Virus record (IMG/VR): IMGVR_UViG_3300020477_000032
Span: 1 to 54,509 of that record
Strand: one strand, 5' to 3'
Origin: a virus
DNA length: 54,509 nt
This document shows positions 41,064 to 49,998 of the stretch, piece after piece. The translations under genes were made by a program, and so were the position numbers. The stretch's first letter is position 1. Every line of letters begins with the position of its first letter. A model generated the notes under the pieces. It saw only the letters and a program-made list of their open reading frames with translations. It was not told where the DNA came from and made no database searches.

Positions 41064-43544
41064 ATGAAAAAGTTTTATACAAACGTTCTGACATTGGGAA
41101 ATAAGGTCTGTGTTCGTTCCATCGAGAATGGTGAACGCAGAAAATATAGAGATGAATTTAAACCTACTGTTTTTGTTCCATCAAAGAAAAGAGGAAGTAG
41201 ATATAAGACTATTGATGGGGTAGTTGTTGAATCCATACAGCCGGGAACCATTAAAGAAACTAGAGATTATATCAAAGAATATAAAGGAATACCCAATTTT
41301 CAAGTATATGGGTATACTGAGTGGTCGAATCAGTATATTGGTGAAAATTTTGATAATTGTGATTTTGATACTGAACAGATAAAGACATGTATTATTGATA
41401 TTGAAGTTGCGTCTGAAATGGGATTTCCCACTGTATCTGAGGCAAGAGAAGAAATTATTGCAATCACGATGAAAGACAGTACTACGGGAAATCTATATGT
41501 TCTTGGTCGTGAACCCGTTGTTATTGATCGGGATGATGTTTATTATCTATGTTGTCCAACTGAGACAGAATTATTAGAAAAGTTTTTAAATATATGGCAG
41601 ACTATGGAACCAGATGTTATAACTGGTTGGAATAGCAAAATGTATGATATGCCATATTTGGTTAGAAGAATCGAGAAAATCTTGGGTAAGAAAGAGGTGA
41701 AACGTCTTTCTATCTGGGAATTTGTTAAAGAAAAAACTGTTCGTGTGATGAACAGAGAAGAAATTGTTTATATGGTCGGTGGTTTGGCACAACTTGATTA
41801 TCTTGATCTATATCGAAAATTTACATATCAGAATCAAGAAAGTTACAAATTGGATCACATTGCTTTTGTGGAATTAGGAGAGAAAAAGTTATCATATGCT
41901 GAACATGATAGTATGCACACATTCTATAAAGAGGATTATCAGAAGTTTATAGAATACAATATCAAGGACGTTGAGTTAGTCAGTCGTCTTGAAGATAAAA
42001 TGAAACTGATTGATTTGGCAGTTGTAATGGCATATGATGCTGGTATAAATTATGAAGATGTCTTTGGTCAAACACGATATTGGGATGCAATGATTTACAA
42101 TCATTTACGCAGAAAGAATATTGTTGTACCAAGAAAACCAGAAGATGCAGATAAACCAAAATTGGTTGGTGCATATGTTAAAGAAATTCCAGATGGTGGT
42201 ATTTCATCTGATTGGGTTGTATCATTCGATCTGAACAGTCTATATCCACATTTGATTATGCAGTATAATATTTCACCTGAGACATTGTTGGAAGATGTTC
42301 CAAAGTGGGAAGGCAATATTGATGATTTGGTTACAGGTCAGGCAAAATTACCCAATGTCAAGAACGGATCTATGGCAGGGAACGGTTGGTATTTTCGTAA
42401 TGATACGCAAGGATTTTTACCTGAATTGATGCAACAGTTGTATGATGATAGGGTTACATATAAAAAGTTGTATTTGGAAGCAGAAAAGGCAAATGATGAT
42501 GTTAATAAGTCTAAATATAACAATCGACAAATGGCACGAAAAATATCACTAAATAGTGCTTATGGTGCTATTGGTAATGAATATTTTCGGTATTTTGATA
42601 TTCGTAAAGCAGAAGCAATTACGATGTCAGGTCAATTAGCAATTCGTTGGATTGAACGAAAAATGAATGATTATATGAATGGATTGTTACAGACAGAGGA
42701 TGTTGATTATGTGGTTGCAAGTGATACCGATTCTGTGTATATTAACATGGGAGATGTGGTTGAAAAGTTTTTATCTAAAATAGACGATAAAAATAAAATT
42801 GTTGATGCTTTGTCTCAATTTTGTGATGATAAAGTTGAACCATTTATTGATGGTGCATATCAAGAATTGGCAGATTATATGAATTCATATCAGCAACGAA
42901 TGGTGATGAAACGAGAGGTCATTGCTGATCGTGGTTTATGGACTGCTAAAAAACGATATATTTTAAATGTACATGACAGTGAGGGTATACGTTATGATGA
43001 ACCAAAGTTAAAAATTATGGGAATTGAAGCAGTTCGTAGTTCAACCCCATCTGCTTGTAGGGATACGATTCTGGAGACTATGAAATTGATTCTAAATGGT
43101 ACAGAAGATGAATTGATTGATTATGTTTCTAATTTTCGTGATGAATTTATGGAATTGCCAGCAGAAGAAATTTCATTTCCACGTTCTGTTAGGGGGTTGG
43201 ATAAATATTATGATAGTGTTACAAGATATACTAAAGGAACACCAATTCATGTGAAAGGTAGTTTGATACATAATCTTTTATTGAAGGAAAAATCGTTATC
43301 TAGCAAATTTATGACCATCAAAGATGGTGATAAAATAAAATTTACATATTTAAAAGAACCGAATCCGACAAAGGATAAAGTGATTGCATTTGCAAATGCG
43401 TTGCCAAGTGAATTTGATTTGGATTCCCATATTGATAGGGATATGCAATTTGAAAAAGCATATCTCGAACCCATTAAAACTGTTTTGAATGTTGTGGGAT
43501 GGCAACACGAAAAACAAGAAAGTTTAGAATCATTTTTTGTATGA
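41064..43544 (+). CDS. gp43: family B DNA polymerase gp43
   Basis: The 826-residue replicative polymerase with proofreading. Exonuclease motif I is IIDIEVASE (near residue 112), exo II VITGWNSKMYDMPYL and exo III EYNIKDVELV. Polymerase motif A is FDLNSLYPHLIMQYN, motif B KISLNSAYGAIGNEYFRYFD and motif C ASDTDSVYINMGD. It is slightly shorter than T4 gp43 (898), as in other marine relatives. No split or intein is seen. The C-terminus ESLESFFV resembles the T4 clamp-binding tail. The leader is very short, so start-site initiation depends on AAGGA. Confidence 0.97.
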   Translation: MKKFYTNVLTLGNKVCVRSIENGERRKYRDEFKPTVFVPSKKRGSRYKTIDGVVVESIQPGTIKETRDYIKEYKGIPNFQVYGYTEWSNQYIGENFDNCDFDTEQIKTCIIDIEVASEMGFPTVSEAREEIIAITMKDSTTGNLYVLGREPVVIDRDDVYYLCCPTETELLEKFLNIWQTMEPDVITGWNSKMYDMPYLVRRIEKILGKKEVKRLSIWEFVKEKTVRVMNREEIVYMVGGLAQLDYLDLYRKFTYQNQESYKLDHIAFVELGEKKLSYAEHDSMHTFYKEDYQKFIEYNIKDVELVSRLEDKMKLIDLAVVMAYDAGINYEDVFGQTRYWDAMIYNHLRRKNIVVPRKPEDADKPKLVGAYVKEIPDGGISSDWVVSFDLNSLYPHLIMQYNISPETLLEDVPKWEGNIDDLVTGQAKLPNVKNGSMAGNGWYFRNDTQGFLPELMQQLYDDRVTYKKLYLEAEKANDDVNKSKYNNRQMARKISLNSAYGAIGNEYFRYFDIRKAEAITMSGQLAIRWIERKMNDYMNGLLQTEDVDYVVASDTDSVYINMGDVVEKFLSKIDDKNKIVDALSQFCDDKVEPFIDGAYQELADYMNSYQQRMVMKREVIADRGLWTAKKRYILNVHDSEGIRYDEPKLKIMGIEAVRSSTPSACRDTILETMKLILNGTEDELIDYVSNFRDEFMELPAEEISFPRSVRGLDKYYDSVTRYTKGTPIHVKGSLIHNLLLKEKSLSSKFMTIKDGDKIKFTYLKEPNPTKDKVIAFANALPSEFDLDSHIDRDMQFEKAYLEPIKTVLNVVGWQHEKQESLESFFV

Positions 43545-43553
43545 GGTATAACA

Positions 43554-44018
43554 ATGCGAGTTTATGAATTATCAAAAGAATATGGCAAAGTTTCCACTGA
43601 ATTTCTTGATGAAATACAGGGTTATGGTGTTGATGTCAAAAGTCATTTAGCATCATTAACTGACGATCAAGTTGCAGTTATAAGACAGAAGATTGCAGAT
43701 CAAGAAAAACCAGAAGTTAAAGAATTTTTACCACCACCAGATGTGGTAAAACCTGATGCTATAACAGAAATAAATGAGTCTGCTAATAATTTGCTTGAGG
43801 AAACTGCCGAAAAAACAAAAAGATTGGCAGATGAAACACAAAAAACTGCTGAACGTTTGAAGGAAAGACGTGAAGAACGTATTTCTGAACAACAAGCAGA
43901 ATTGGAGAAAAGAGCAGAAGAAGTGAAGTCCAAATTGCAGGAAGTTAAGGAACAGCAATGGGCAGAAATTGATAAACCAAAGGGTTTCTTTGGTTGGTTG
44001 GCAAGTTTATTTACATAG
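43554..44018 (+). CDS. IF2_N-like domain plus coiled coil, unknown function
   Basis: A 154-residue protein. Residues 1-47 (MRVYELSKEYGKVSTEFLDE, then GYGVDVKSHLASLTDDQVAV) match the IF2_N module at the N-terminus of bacterial translation initiation factor 2 (V-Y-E-L-A-K-E-L...G-V-x-V-K-S-H-x-S-x-L). Residues about 70-140 are a highly charged coiled coil (ETQKTAERLKERREERISEQ, AELEKRAEEVKSKLQE). The last 12 residues, KGFFGWLASLFT, are an aromatic amphipathic tail that could bind membrane. It lies between gp43 and uvsX. It may target host translation or ribosomes, or only reuse a small nucleic-acid-binding module. Confidence 0.7.
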   Translation: MRVYELSKEYGKVSTEFLDEIQGYGVDVKSHLASLTDDQVAVIRQKIADQEKPEVKEFLPPPDVVKPDAITEINESANNLLEETAEKTKRLADETQKTAERLKERREERISEQQAELEKRAEEVKSKLQEVKEQQWAEIDKPKGFFGWLASLFT

Positions 44019-44270
44019 ATGTTAGATAATTCAAAGATTATAGTACCAGATGATACCTCATCTGATGGGGCAAATCCAAGCATGTGGGGTCAGTTTCTTG
44101 GTGGTGAAGCAGATATTGGTGTGTTTAGATGCACCTTTTGCTTCAGAACTATCGAAGCAAAATTTCCGAGATATGATAAGATTTTAGATAGAACATACGA
44201 GGTTGATAATTCTATTACGAAAAAATGGAAATCACCTTGTTGCGTACATAGTATAGAGAGGATAAAATAA
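44019..44270 (+). CDS. small putative zinc-binding protein
   Basis: An 83-residue protein starting at the first base after the preceding stop. It has CTFC near residues 38-41 (VFRCTFCFRTIEAKF) and CC near residues 74-75 (SPCCVHSIE), so a four-Cys zinc site is likely. It sits directly before uvsX (the uvsX ATG follows its stop with no gap). Function unknown. A DNA-binding helper of recombination or replication is possible from position only. Confidence 0.7.
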   Translation: MLDNSKIIVPDDTSSDGANPSMWGQFLGGEADIGVFRCTFCFRTIEAKFPRYDKILDRTYEVDNSITKKWKSPCCVHSIERIK

Positions 44271-45344
44271 ATGAGTTTTTTAACTGATCTTGTAAAAGAA
44301 TTAGATGATGAACATACTACTATAGCGGCAGATGCAAAATCATCTGCCGAGTTTAGTGGTACAATAGATACAGGTTCGCATATTTTGAATGCTGTATTGT
44401 CTGGTTCTTTATGGGGTGGTGTACCCAATAATAAAATAACAGTATTTGCTGGTGAATCGGCAACTGGTAAGACATTTTTCGTGTTGGGTGTGATAAATCA
44501 GTTTTTGAAAACATATCCTGATGGGGGTGTGATATATTTTGATACTGAAAGTGCTGTAACCAATGAAATGATGCGAAGTCGAGGTATAGATTCACGACAA
44601 GTTATTAAATCTGAACCAGAGACTATTCAGAAATTTCGTCATACATCATTGCAGATAATTGACAATTATTTAGCACAGGATGAATCAGAACGAAGACCTA
44701 TGATAATGGTACTTGATAGTTTGGGTCAATTATCCAGTACTAAAGAAATTGAAGATACGGCAAAAGGTGAAGAAACGAGAGATATGACTAAAGCACAGAT
44801 TTTAAAGGCAACATTTAGGGTGTTGAATTTGAAATTATCAAAGGCACAAGTTCCTCTGATTGTTTGTAATCATATTTATGATGTGGTTGGTTCATATGTT
44901 CCTATGAAAGAAATGTCAGGTGGTTCTGGTCTGAAATATTCTGCATCTACTATTGCATTTTTGTCGAAAAAGAAAGAAAGGGATGGTACTGATGTTGTTG
45001 GAAATATTATTAAAGTTAAGATGCAGAAAAGTCGTTTGTCCAAAGAAAATAAGGAAGTTTCTTGTTTGCTTAATTATGAAAAGGGTTTAGATAGGTATTA
45101 TGGATTGCTCGATTTAGGTGTAGATGCTGGTATATTCAAGAAGGTATCAAATAGGATAGAACTACCAGATGGTAAGAAACTATATGCCAAGCAGATATAT
45201 GAAAATCCAAAGGAGTATTTTACAGATGGAGTGATGGAAGATTTAGAAAAGTATTGTAATTCAGAGTATATGTACGGTGTATCCGAAAGTTCAGAAGATG
45301 TTGAACCAAGTACATTGGCATTGATTGATAGTGATGTGGAATGA
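44271..45344 (+). CDS. uvsX: RecA-like recombinase UvsX
   Basis: The 357-residue strand-exchange ATPase. Walker A GESATGKTF is at 61-69, with an IYFDTESAV segment following. Walker B is in MIMVLDSLGQLSS, and LIVCNHIYDV and EMSGGSGLKYSASTIAFLSK include the DNA-binding L2 region. Length is close to T4 UvsX (391). It works with UvsY and UvsW, encoded earlier in the window. Its stop overlaps a 32-residue membrane-like frame. Confidence 0.96.
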   Translation: MSFLTDLVKELDDEHTTIAADAKSSAEFSGTIDTGSHILNAVLSGSLWGGVPNNKITVFAGESATGKTFFVLGVINQFLKTYPDGGVIYFDTESAVTNEMMRSRGIDSRQVIKSEPETIQKFRHTSLQIIDNYLAQDESERRPMIMVLDSLGQLSSTKEIEDTAKGEETRDMTKAQILKATFRVLNLKLSKAQVPLIVCNHIYDVVGSYVPMKEMSGGSGLKYSASTIAFLSKKKERDGTDVVGNIIKVKMQKSRLSKENKEVSCLLNYEKGLDRYYGLLDLGVDAGIFKKVSNRIELPDGKKLYAKQIYENPKEYFTDGVMEDLEKYCNSEYMYGVSESSEDVEPSTLALIDSDVE

Positions 45345-45439
45345 TAGGAATTTTGTTGAATGAGTTATGGGCAATCGGACTTGTTTCGATTTGTTATTGG
45401 ATGGTATATTATATTTTTATGGTGAATGAGGATGAATGA
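45341..45439 (+). CDS. possible 32-residue membrane peptide
   Basis: ATG overlaps the uvsX stop (ATGA) and the frame ends 13 bases inside the purM gene. The peptide is one hydrophobic segment (ILLNELWAIGLVSICYWMVY, then YIFMVNEDE). No separate ribosome binding site is visible, so translation would be coupled to uvsX. The gap between uvsX and purM is otherwise unexplained in a genome this compact, which supports it. Confidence 0.45.
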   Translation: MIGILLNELWAIGLVSICYWMVYYIFMVNEDE

Positions 45440-46403
45440 ATCTATAGCAAAAATTGGTGAATTGGTTGAGTCTACAAACCGTTCTGAGGTTTTGGGTGAT
45501 ATAGGGTCGTTTGGTGGTTTGTTTGCTTTGCGAAAATACGAGAAACCCGTACTAGTATCTAGTACGGATGGGGTTGGTACAAAGTTAAAAGTTGCTACAA
45601 TGCTAAACAGACATGATACAGTTGGTTATGATCTTGTTGCCCATTGTGGAAACGATATTGCAGTTCATGGTGCAGAACCATTATTCTTTTTAGATTATTT
45701 TGGTACAAGCAAACTAAATCAAGATGTGTTTTTGGAAGTTATTCGTGGTATGACTGAGGGATGTCGGGAGATTGGTGCAACACTTATTGGTGGTGAAACT
45801 GCTGAAATGGCAGATTTTTATCACAACGAAGATGAATATGAGTTAGTCGGTACTATTGTGGGTGTGGTAGAACAAGATCAACTAATAACTGGTGAGAATA
45901 TCAGAAGTGGTGATGTGATACTTGGAGTACCGTCTTTGGGATTGCACACAAATGGATACACATTAGCAAGGGAGATTTTCTTTGATAAATGCGGATATTC
46001 ACCTGATGATTATATTGAGAGATTAGGTTGTACTGTTGGAGAAGAACTGTTAAAAAACCATTGTAGTTATGTTAGTATAATTGACTATATTAAGCATTAT
46101 CGACCAATTCATGGATTGGCACATATAACAGGTGGTGGTATTTCTGGCAATTTGGTCAGAATTTTGCCTGATAATTGCTGTGCAGTTATAGATAAAAAAT
46201 TATTACCCACTTTACCCATCTTTCCATTTTTAAAGACTAAGGGTGAATTGAGTGAAACAGAAATGTTTGATACATTCAATATGGGTGTTGGTTTGGTTAT
46301 TGTTGTAAATTCAGATAGTGCTAAGTTTATACTAAATAGATTCAAGCAAGTCAAAAAAATCGGAGAAATAAAGGAGTACCAAATTGGAGTTGTAATAAAA
46401 TGA
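45426..46403 (+). CDS. purM: phosphoribosylformylglycinamidine cyclo-ligase PurM
   Basis: The 325-residue AIR synthetase converts FGAM plus ATP to aminoimidazole ribotide in purine synthesis. Conserved features are SSTDGVGTKLKVA (about 45-57), GYDLVAHCGNDIAVHGAEPL, GATLIGGETAEM and VPSLGLHTNGYTLAR, then HITGGGISGNLVRIL and FNMGVGLVIVV. All look intact. purM is a known auxiliary gene of marine T4-like phages, presumed to raise purine supply for phage DNA. A second ATG at 45432 is a possible start. Confidence 0.95.
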   Translation: MRMNESIAKIGELVESTNRSEVLGDIGSFGGLFALRKYEKPVLVSSTDGVGTKLKVATMLNRHDTVGYDLVAHCGNDIAVHGAEPLFFLDYFGTSKLNQDVFLEVIRGMTEGCREIGATLIGGETAEMADFYHNEDEYELVGTIVGVVEQDQLITGENIRSGDVILGVPSLGLHTNGYTLAREIFFDKCGYSPDDYIERLGCTVGEELLKNHCSYVSIIDYIKHYRPIHGLAHITGGGISGNLVRILPDNCCAVIDKKLLPTLPIFPFLKTKGELSETEMFDTFNMGVGLVIVVNSDSAKFILNRFKQVKKIGEIKEYQIGVVIK

Positions 46404-46750
46404 GCAACATGAAAAAATGGACAATGGTTGTTAATGAATTTGTCCAGATATGTCAGAGATATAAAATCCCTGCACCAAAATTTGAATATTCTAGTGATGA
46501 AGAATATACAACTTCGGAGTTAGTCAGATTAACACCTGATGCTGAACCAAGACATGTATTTGGTCATTATCTTATAGACTTACACGAAAAGGAACCAGAT
46601 GTTGTTGCTGATTGTATCAAAGATATGATTATCAATAATGAGAGATTTATGTCTGTCAGGGGGTTAGATTATTTTGATAGGGGTGATTTCAAATGGTGGA
46701 CGAAGTGGTTAGACCCAATTAAAGAAGAAAAGGATAGGATTAGTGAATGA
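46400..46750 (+). CDS. small conserved phage protein, unknown function
   Basis: A 116-residue acidic protein overlapping the purM stop by four bases (ATGA) and overlapped in turn by the next gene. It has a helical N-terminus (VVNEFVQICQRYKIPAPKFE), a central ARPRHVFGHYLIDL-like segment and a Trp-rich C-terminus (FKWWTKWLD). No catalytic motif is recognised. The tight coupling suggests it belongs to the uvsX-purM transcript. Confidence 0.7.
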   Translation: MSNMKKWTMVVNEFVQICQRYKIPAPKFEYSSDEEYTTSELVRLTPDAEPRHVFGHYLIDLHEKEPDVVADCIKDMIINNERFMSVRGLDYFDRGDFKWWTKWLDPIKEEKDRISE

Positions 46751-46971
46751 GAGTCGTATTACATATCGGAGAGGGTAGTGCTGAATATTATGTACCAGAA
46801 AAAATGTATGCTAGATTTCAGAAGGAGATAATGGAATATCACGAAGCAAAGAAAAATCGAGAGGGGTGGGTTTGCACCGAATGTGGTGAATCTACCTATG
46901 AAGTTGATTATGATTATCTATCTGCACCTAATTTACATCTAAGTTGTGCTTTAGAACTTGACAAACAATAG
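46747..46971 (+). CDS. small putative zinc-ribbon protein
   Basis: A 74-residue protein coupled to the preceding gene (ATGA). It has WVCTECGE near residues 41-48 and a later Cys in HLSCALEL, giving CxxC plus His/Cys as a likely single zinc site. The N-terminus is beta (MRVVLHIGEGSAEYYVP). Function unknown. The gp41 promoter overlaps its last codons. Confidence 0.68.
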   Translation: MRVVLHIGEGSAEYYVPEKMYARFQKEIMEYHEAKKNREGWVCTECGESTYEVDYDYLSAPNLHLSCALELDKQ

Positions 46972-46987
46972 CATTTTATGGTATAAT
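46958..46987 (+). promoter_or_regulatory. host-type promoter for gp41
   Basis: TTGACA, 18-bp spacer, extended -10 TGGTATAAT, 24 bases before the gp41 ATG. The -35 is inside the end of the upstream gene. Confidence 0.84.
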
Positions 46988-47010
46988 ATATTGTAAAATA
47001 GTGAGGAAAA

Positions 47011-48396
47011 ATGCGAATAGAAAAGACGATTCTAAGGAATTTGCTGTATAATGAAGAATTTACCCGAAAAGTATTACCGTTTATTGATAACAAATATTTC
47101 CACGATTCAACGGAGAAAGTTTTATTTGAGAGAATAACAGAACACATACACAAATACAATGGTTTGCCTAGCAAGGAAGCAATCGAAATTTCGATTAATG
47201 ATATAGATGATATATCAGATACCATATTCCAGCAGACTATTGATTTGATTGGAGAGTTAGAAACTGAGAAGGATACAGCAACTGATGAAGATTGGTTGCT
47301 TGCTGAAACAGAGAAATTTTGTCAAGAAAAGGCAGTTTATAATGCCATTATGAAGTCGATACAGATCATTGACGATAAAAATGGCAAAACAGGTCAGGGT
47401 GAAATACCAAAGATTTTAAGTGATGCATTATCAGTTAGTTTCGATCCCAACATTGGTCATGATTATTTTGAGGATATAGAAGAACGGTTCGATTTTTATC
47501 ATCGTGAGGAAACTAAAATACCGTTTGATATTTCGTTATTAAATTCCATCACAAAGGGTGGTTTGCCTAATAAGTCTTTGAATATTGTAATGGCAGGTAC
47601 TGGTGTTGGAAAAAGTTTATTCATGTGTCATTGTGCAGGGGCAAACTTGAACGATGGCAAGAATGTATTGTATATAACTTTAGAAATGGCAGAGGAAAGA
47701 ATTGCAGAACGAATTGATGCTAATTTGCTTGATATGGATATTGCCGATTTGGTCGGATTATCTAAGGACAATTACAACAGAAAAGTCGAGAACGTCCAAA
47801 GCAAAACAGTTGGTAGATTGATTGTTAAAGAATATCCAACTGCGGTTGCTAGTTCAACACATTTTCGTCATTTGTTGAATGAGTTACACCTAAAAAAGAA
47901 TTTCAAACCAGATGTCATCTATATAGATTATCTAAATATTTGTGCATCTAGTAGGATAAAGATGGGAGCAAATGCGAATTCTTACACGTTGGTTAAATCT
48001 ATTGCAGAAGAATTACGGGGTCTGGCAGTTGAGTATGATGTTCCAGTGGTTTCTGCAACACAAACTACCAGAACTGGTTTCTCTAGTGGTGATCTTGAAC
48101 TCACTGATACTTCAGAAAGTTTTGGATTGCCAGCAACTGCGGATTTTATGGTAGGGATGATTTCGTCCGAAGAATTAGAAGAACAGGGTTTGGTCATTAT
48201 CAAACAATTGAAAAATCGGTATAACGATTTGACCAAAAACAAACGGTTTACGGTTGGTATTGATAGAGATAAGATGCGTCTATTTGATTCAGAAGATCAG
48301 GAATTTATGCATCAGGTCAATGATGATGAAGATGATTATCAAATGAGTCAACCATTTGGCAATCGAAAGCAATTGGATTTTAGTCAAATGGTTTAG
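47011..48396 (+). CDS. gp41: replicative DNA helicase gp41 (DnaB-like)
   Basis: The 461-residue hexameric helicase of the phage primosome. An N-terminal DnaB-like helical domain (LRNLLYNEEFTRKVLPFIDN) is followed by Walker A GTGVGKS near 197-203, LYITLEMAEERIAERIDANL, Walker B DVIYIDYLNICASS and VVSATQTTRTG. Length is close to T4 gp41 (475). A GAGG site precedes the ATG. The primase gene (gp61) is not in this window. A late promoter follows immediately after the stop. Confidence 0.96.
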   Translation: MRIEKTILRNLLYNEEFTRKVLPFIDNKYFHDSTEKVLFERITEHIHKYNGLPSKEAIEISINDIDDISDTIFQQTIDLIGELETEKDTATDEDWLLAETEKFCQEKAVYNAIMKSIQIIDDKNGKTGQGEIPKILSDALSVSFDPNIGHDYFEDIEERFDFYHREETKIPFDISLLNSITKGGLPNKSLNIVMAGTGVGKSLFMCHCAGANLNDGKNVLYITLEMAEERIAERIDANLLDMDIADLVGLSKDNYNRKVENVQSKTVGRLIVKEYPTAVASSTHFRHLLNELHLKKNFKPDVIYIDYLNICASSRIKMGANANSYTLVKSIAEELRGLAVEYDVPVVSATQTTRTGFSSGDLELTDTSESFGLPATADFMVGMISSEELEEQGLVIIKQLKNRYNDLTKNKRFTVGIDRDKMRLFDSEDQEFMHQVNDDEDDYQMSQPFGNRKQLDFSQMV

Positions 48397-48399
48397 AAT

Positions 48400-48407
48400 T
48401 ATAAATA
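48400..48407 (+). promoter_or_regulatory. late promoter for the capsid-targeted operon
   Basis: TATAAATAG lies 4 bases after the gp41 stop and 35 bases before the next ATG. It is the only promoter-like element I see between here and the window end, so it probably drives the whole downstream operon, including amtB. Confidence 0.82.
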
Positions 48408-48441
48408 GATATATGCTACAAAATAAAAGGGCAAGTGTCTT

Positions 48442-49998
48442 ATGCTAAGTTTTAAAAGTTTTTTATTAGAAGCATCTTTAGAAAAAAACCATTTAGTATT
48501 GGGAAATAAGTACAGAAATCGAATTATTAGTGCTATTGAAAACGATGATTTACAACTTGCTAAATCACCCAATACTAAAATTGTGGTCATAAATAAGGAA
48601 GATTTGATTCAGAGAATAAAAGATGCAAAGACCAAAGATCAACTGAGTGCGATATTCAATCGGGATACATATCCATTTGAAACTAAAGAACATGGTAAAT
48701 TAAAACTAAAGGATATTGACAAATCACCATTTAGTGGTTATGGTGGTAGTGGTGGTAAAATATCAGGTGCTGATTGGGAAAAGGTTATATGTGTTGCTTG
48801 GAATCAATATATTATGAAACAAGATGAAGAAAAGGCAAAGAGTGATGCTGGAATTACCGAATGGAAACCACATTTTTCTGATGAAGTTTCCGAAAGTGGA
48901 ATTATCATAACAGATATAATGTTAAAAAATGGTGCAAGCAAATTCAAAAATAAACCTATGTTGCATTATGGTGCTGGAAGTGTTTCGGTTTCGGCAACAT
49001 GGAAAAAACATTACGATGATATGCGTTCGCACATTAAAGGATGGAAAGCATCAGATCAACCAGCATCTGCTAGTCGAACACCCAAAACAGATATGCGTTT
49101 TGAGAATGGTCATAAAATTTCTGCGAAGAAAAGTGGTGGTTCTCAATTAATGAGTGGTGGGGATTTTGAGACAGTAGGAACCATAGCAGTTGCTATGGCA
49201 AAGATACGAGAGCATTCGGATTTTTCCAAAGAATTGGAAACGAAATTGAAACGTCATGAATCGGATATTTTAAAAGAAGTGCGACCTAAAGTTGATAAAA
49301 CTGGTGCAAAAACTGGTAAGGGGTTTATTACCAAAGGGTTTACCGATATTTGGCAGACTATGAGTGGTGCATCAGGGGCTCAAACACAAATGAAAATTGA
49401 TCCTAAAGCAAAACGAGGAGAAAGAGCAAGTCTCAAAAAGGGTGTTAAAGATTCAGATGGGTTTTTGAAATGGATGGTAGAAACGACTAATATGCAAGAT
49501 AGAGTACAACAAAGTTTGGAATCTATTATTAATGAGGGTGATATTGGGTTTTTGTTTCAAAAGGCAATGGTTCACGAAGCAATGACAGGTCAGGTTAAAT
49601 TCGGAGAAGATTCTGATGCTTCTGCTGATTGGATTTTGAAATGGACTGAATCTGGTGAAGGAACTGAGTATCATGCAATTGGAAGTGCTGATAGTGATTA
49701 TGTGGAGTATGTTACCAAAAAAACTGGTTTTAATGTATCTTTTAAAACTTCTGGTGCTGGAAAATCTGCATGGTCTGCATTGAAAATGATTTTTGGAGAA
49801 TCCTTCGAGGAATTGGGTGGACAATATTTATCAGAACAAGATATGTTAGACGAAGGTGTAATTTGGAATTTTATCAAAAAATGGATTAGTCGAGCATGGA
49901 AGAAAATCGTTTCATTAGTTAGGAAATCTCTGAGCAAATTGATGGAGATTTTTGGACTAACTTTACAGGTAGATTTGAGAAAAAATTATACATTCTAA
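48442..49998 (+). CDS. predicted capsid-targeted protein with nuclease-like core
   Basis: A 518-residue protein. The first ten residues, MLSFKSFLLE, followed by A, match the T4 capsid-targeting sequence (such as MKTYQEFIAE of IPIII) with the gp21 cleavage motif L-x-E at position 10. Residues about 213-240 read TPKTDMRFENGHKISAKK, then GGSQLMSGG. This fits a PD-(D/E)XK-like core (D217, S227-x-K229) with Ser for the second acid, and a possible helix A acid in GADWEKV. The C-terminus (WNFIKKWISRAWKKIVSLVR) is a basic amphipathic helix. It is late-expressed, so probably packaged in the head and injected. The nuclease function is inference. Confidence 0.7.
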   Translation: MLSFKSFLLEASLEKNHLVLGNKYRNRIISAIENDDLQLAKSPNTKIVVINKEDLIQRIKDAKTKDQLSAIFNRDTYPFETKEHGKLKLKDIDKSPFSGYGGSGGKISGADWEKVICVAWNQYIMKQDEEKAKSDAGITEWKPHFSDEVSESGIIITDIMLKNGASKFKNKPMLHYGAGSVSVSATWKKHYDDMRSHIKGWKASDQPASASRTPKTDMRFENGHKISAKKSGGSQLMSGGDFETVGTIAVAMAKIREHSDFSKELETKLKRHESDILKEVRPKVDKTGAKTGKGFITKGFTDIWQTMSGASGAQTQMKIDPKAKRGERASLKKGVKDSDGFLKWMVETTNMQDRVQQSLESIINEGDIGFLFQKAMVHEAMTGQVKFGEDSDASADWILKWTESGEGTEYHAIGSADSDYVEYVTKKTGFNVSFKTSGAGKSAWSALKMIFGESFEELGGQYLSEQDMLDEGVIWNFIKKWISRAWKKIVSLVRKSLSKLMEIFGLTLQVDLRKNYTF

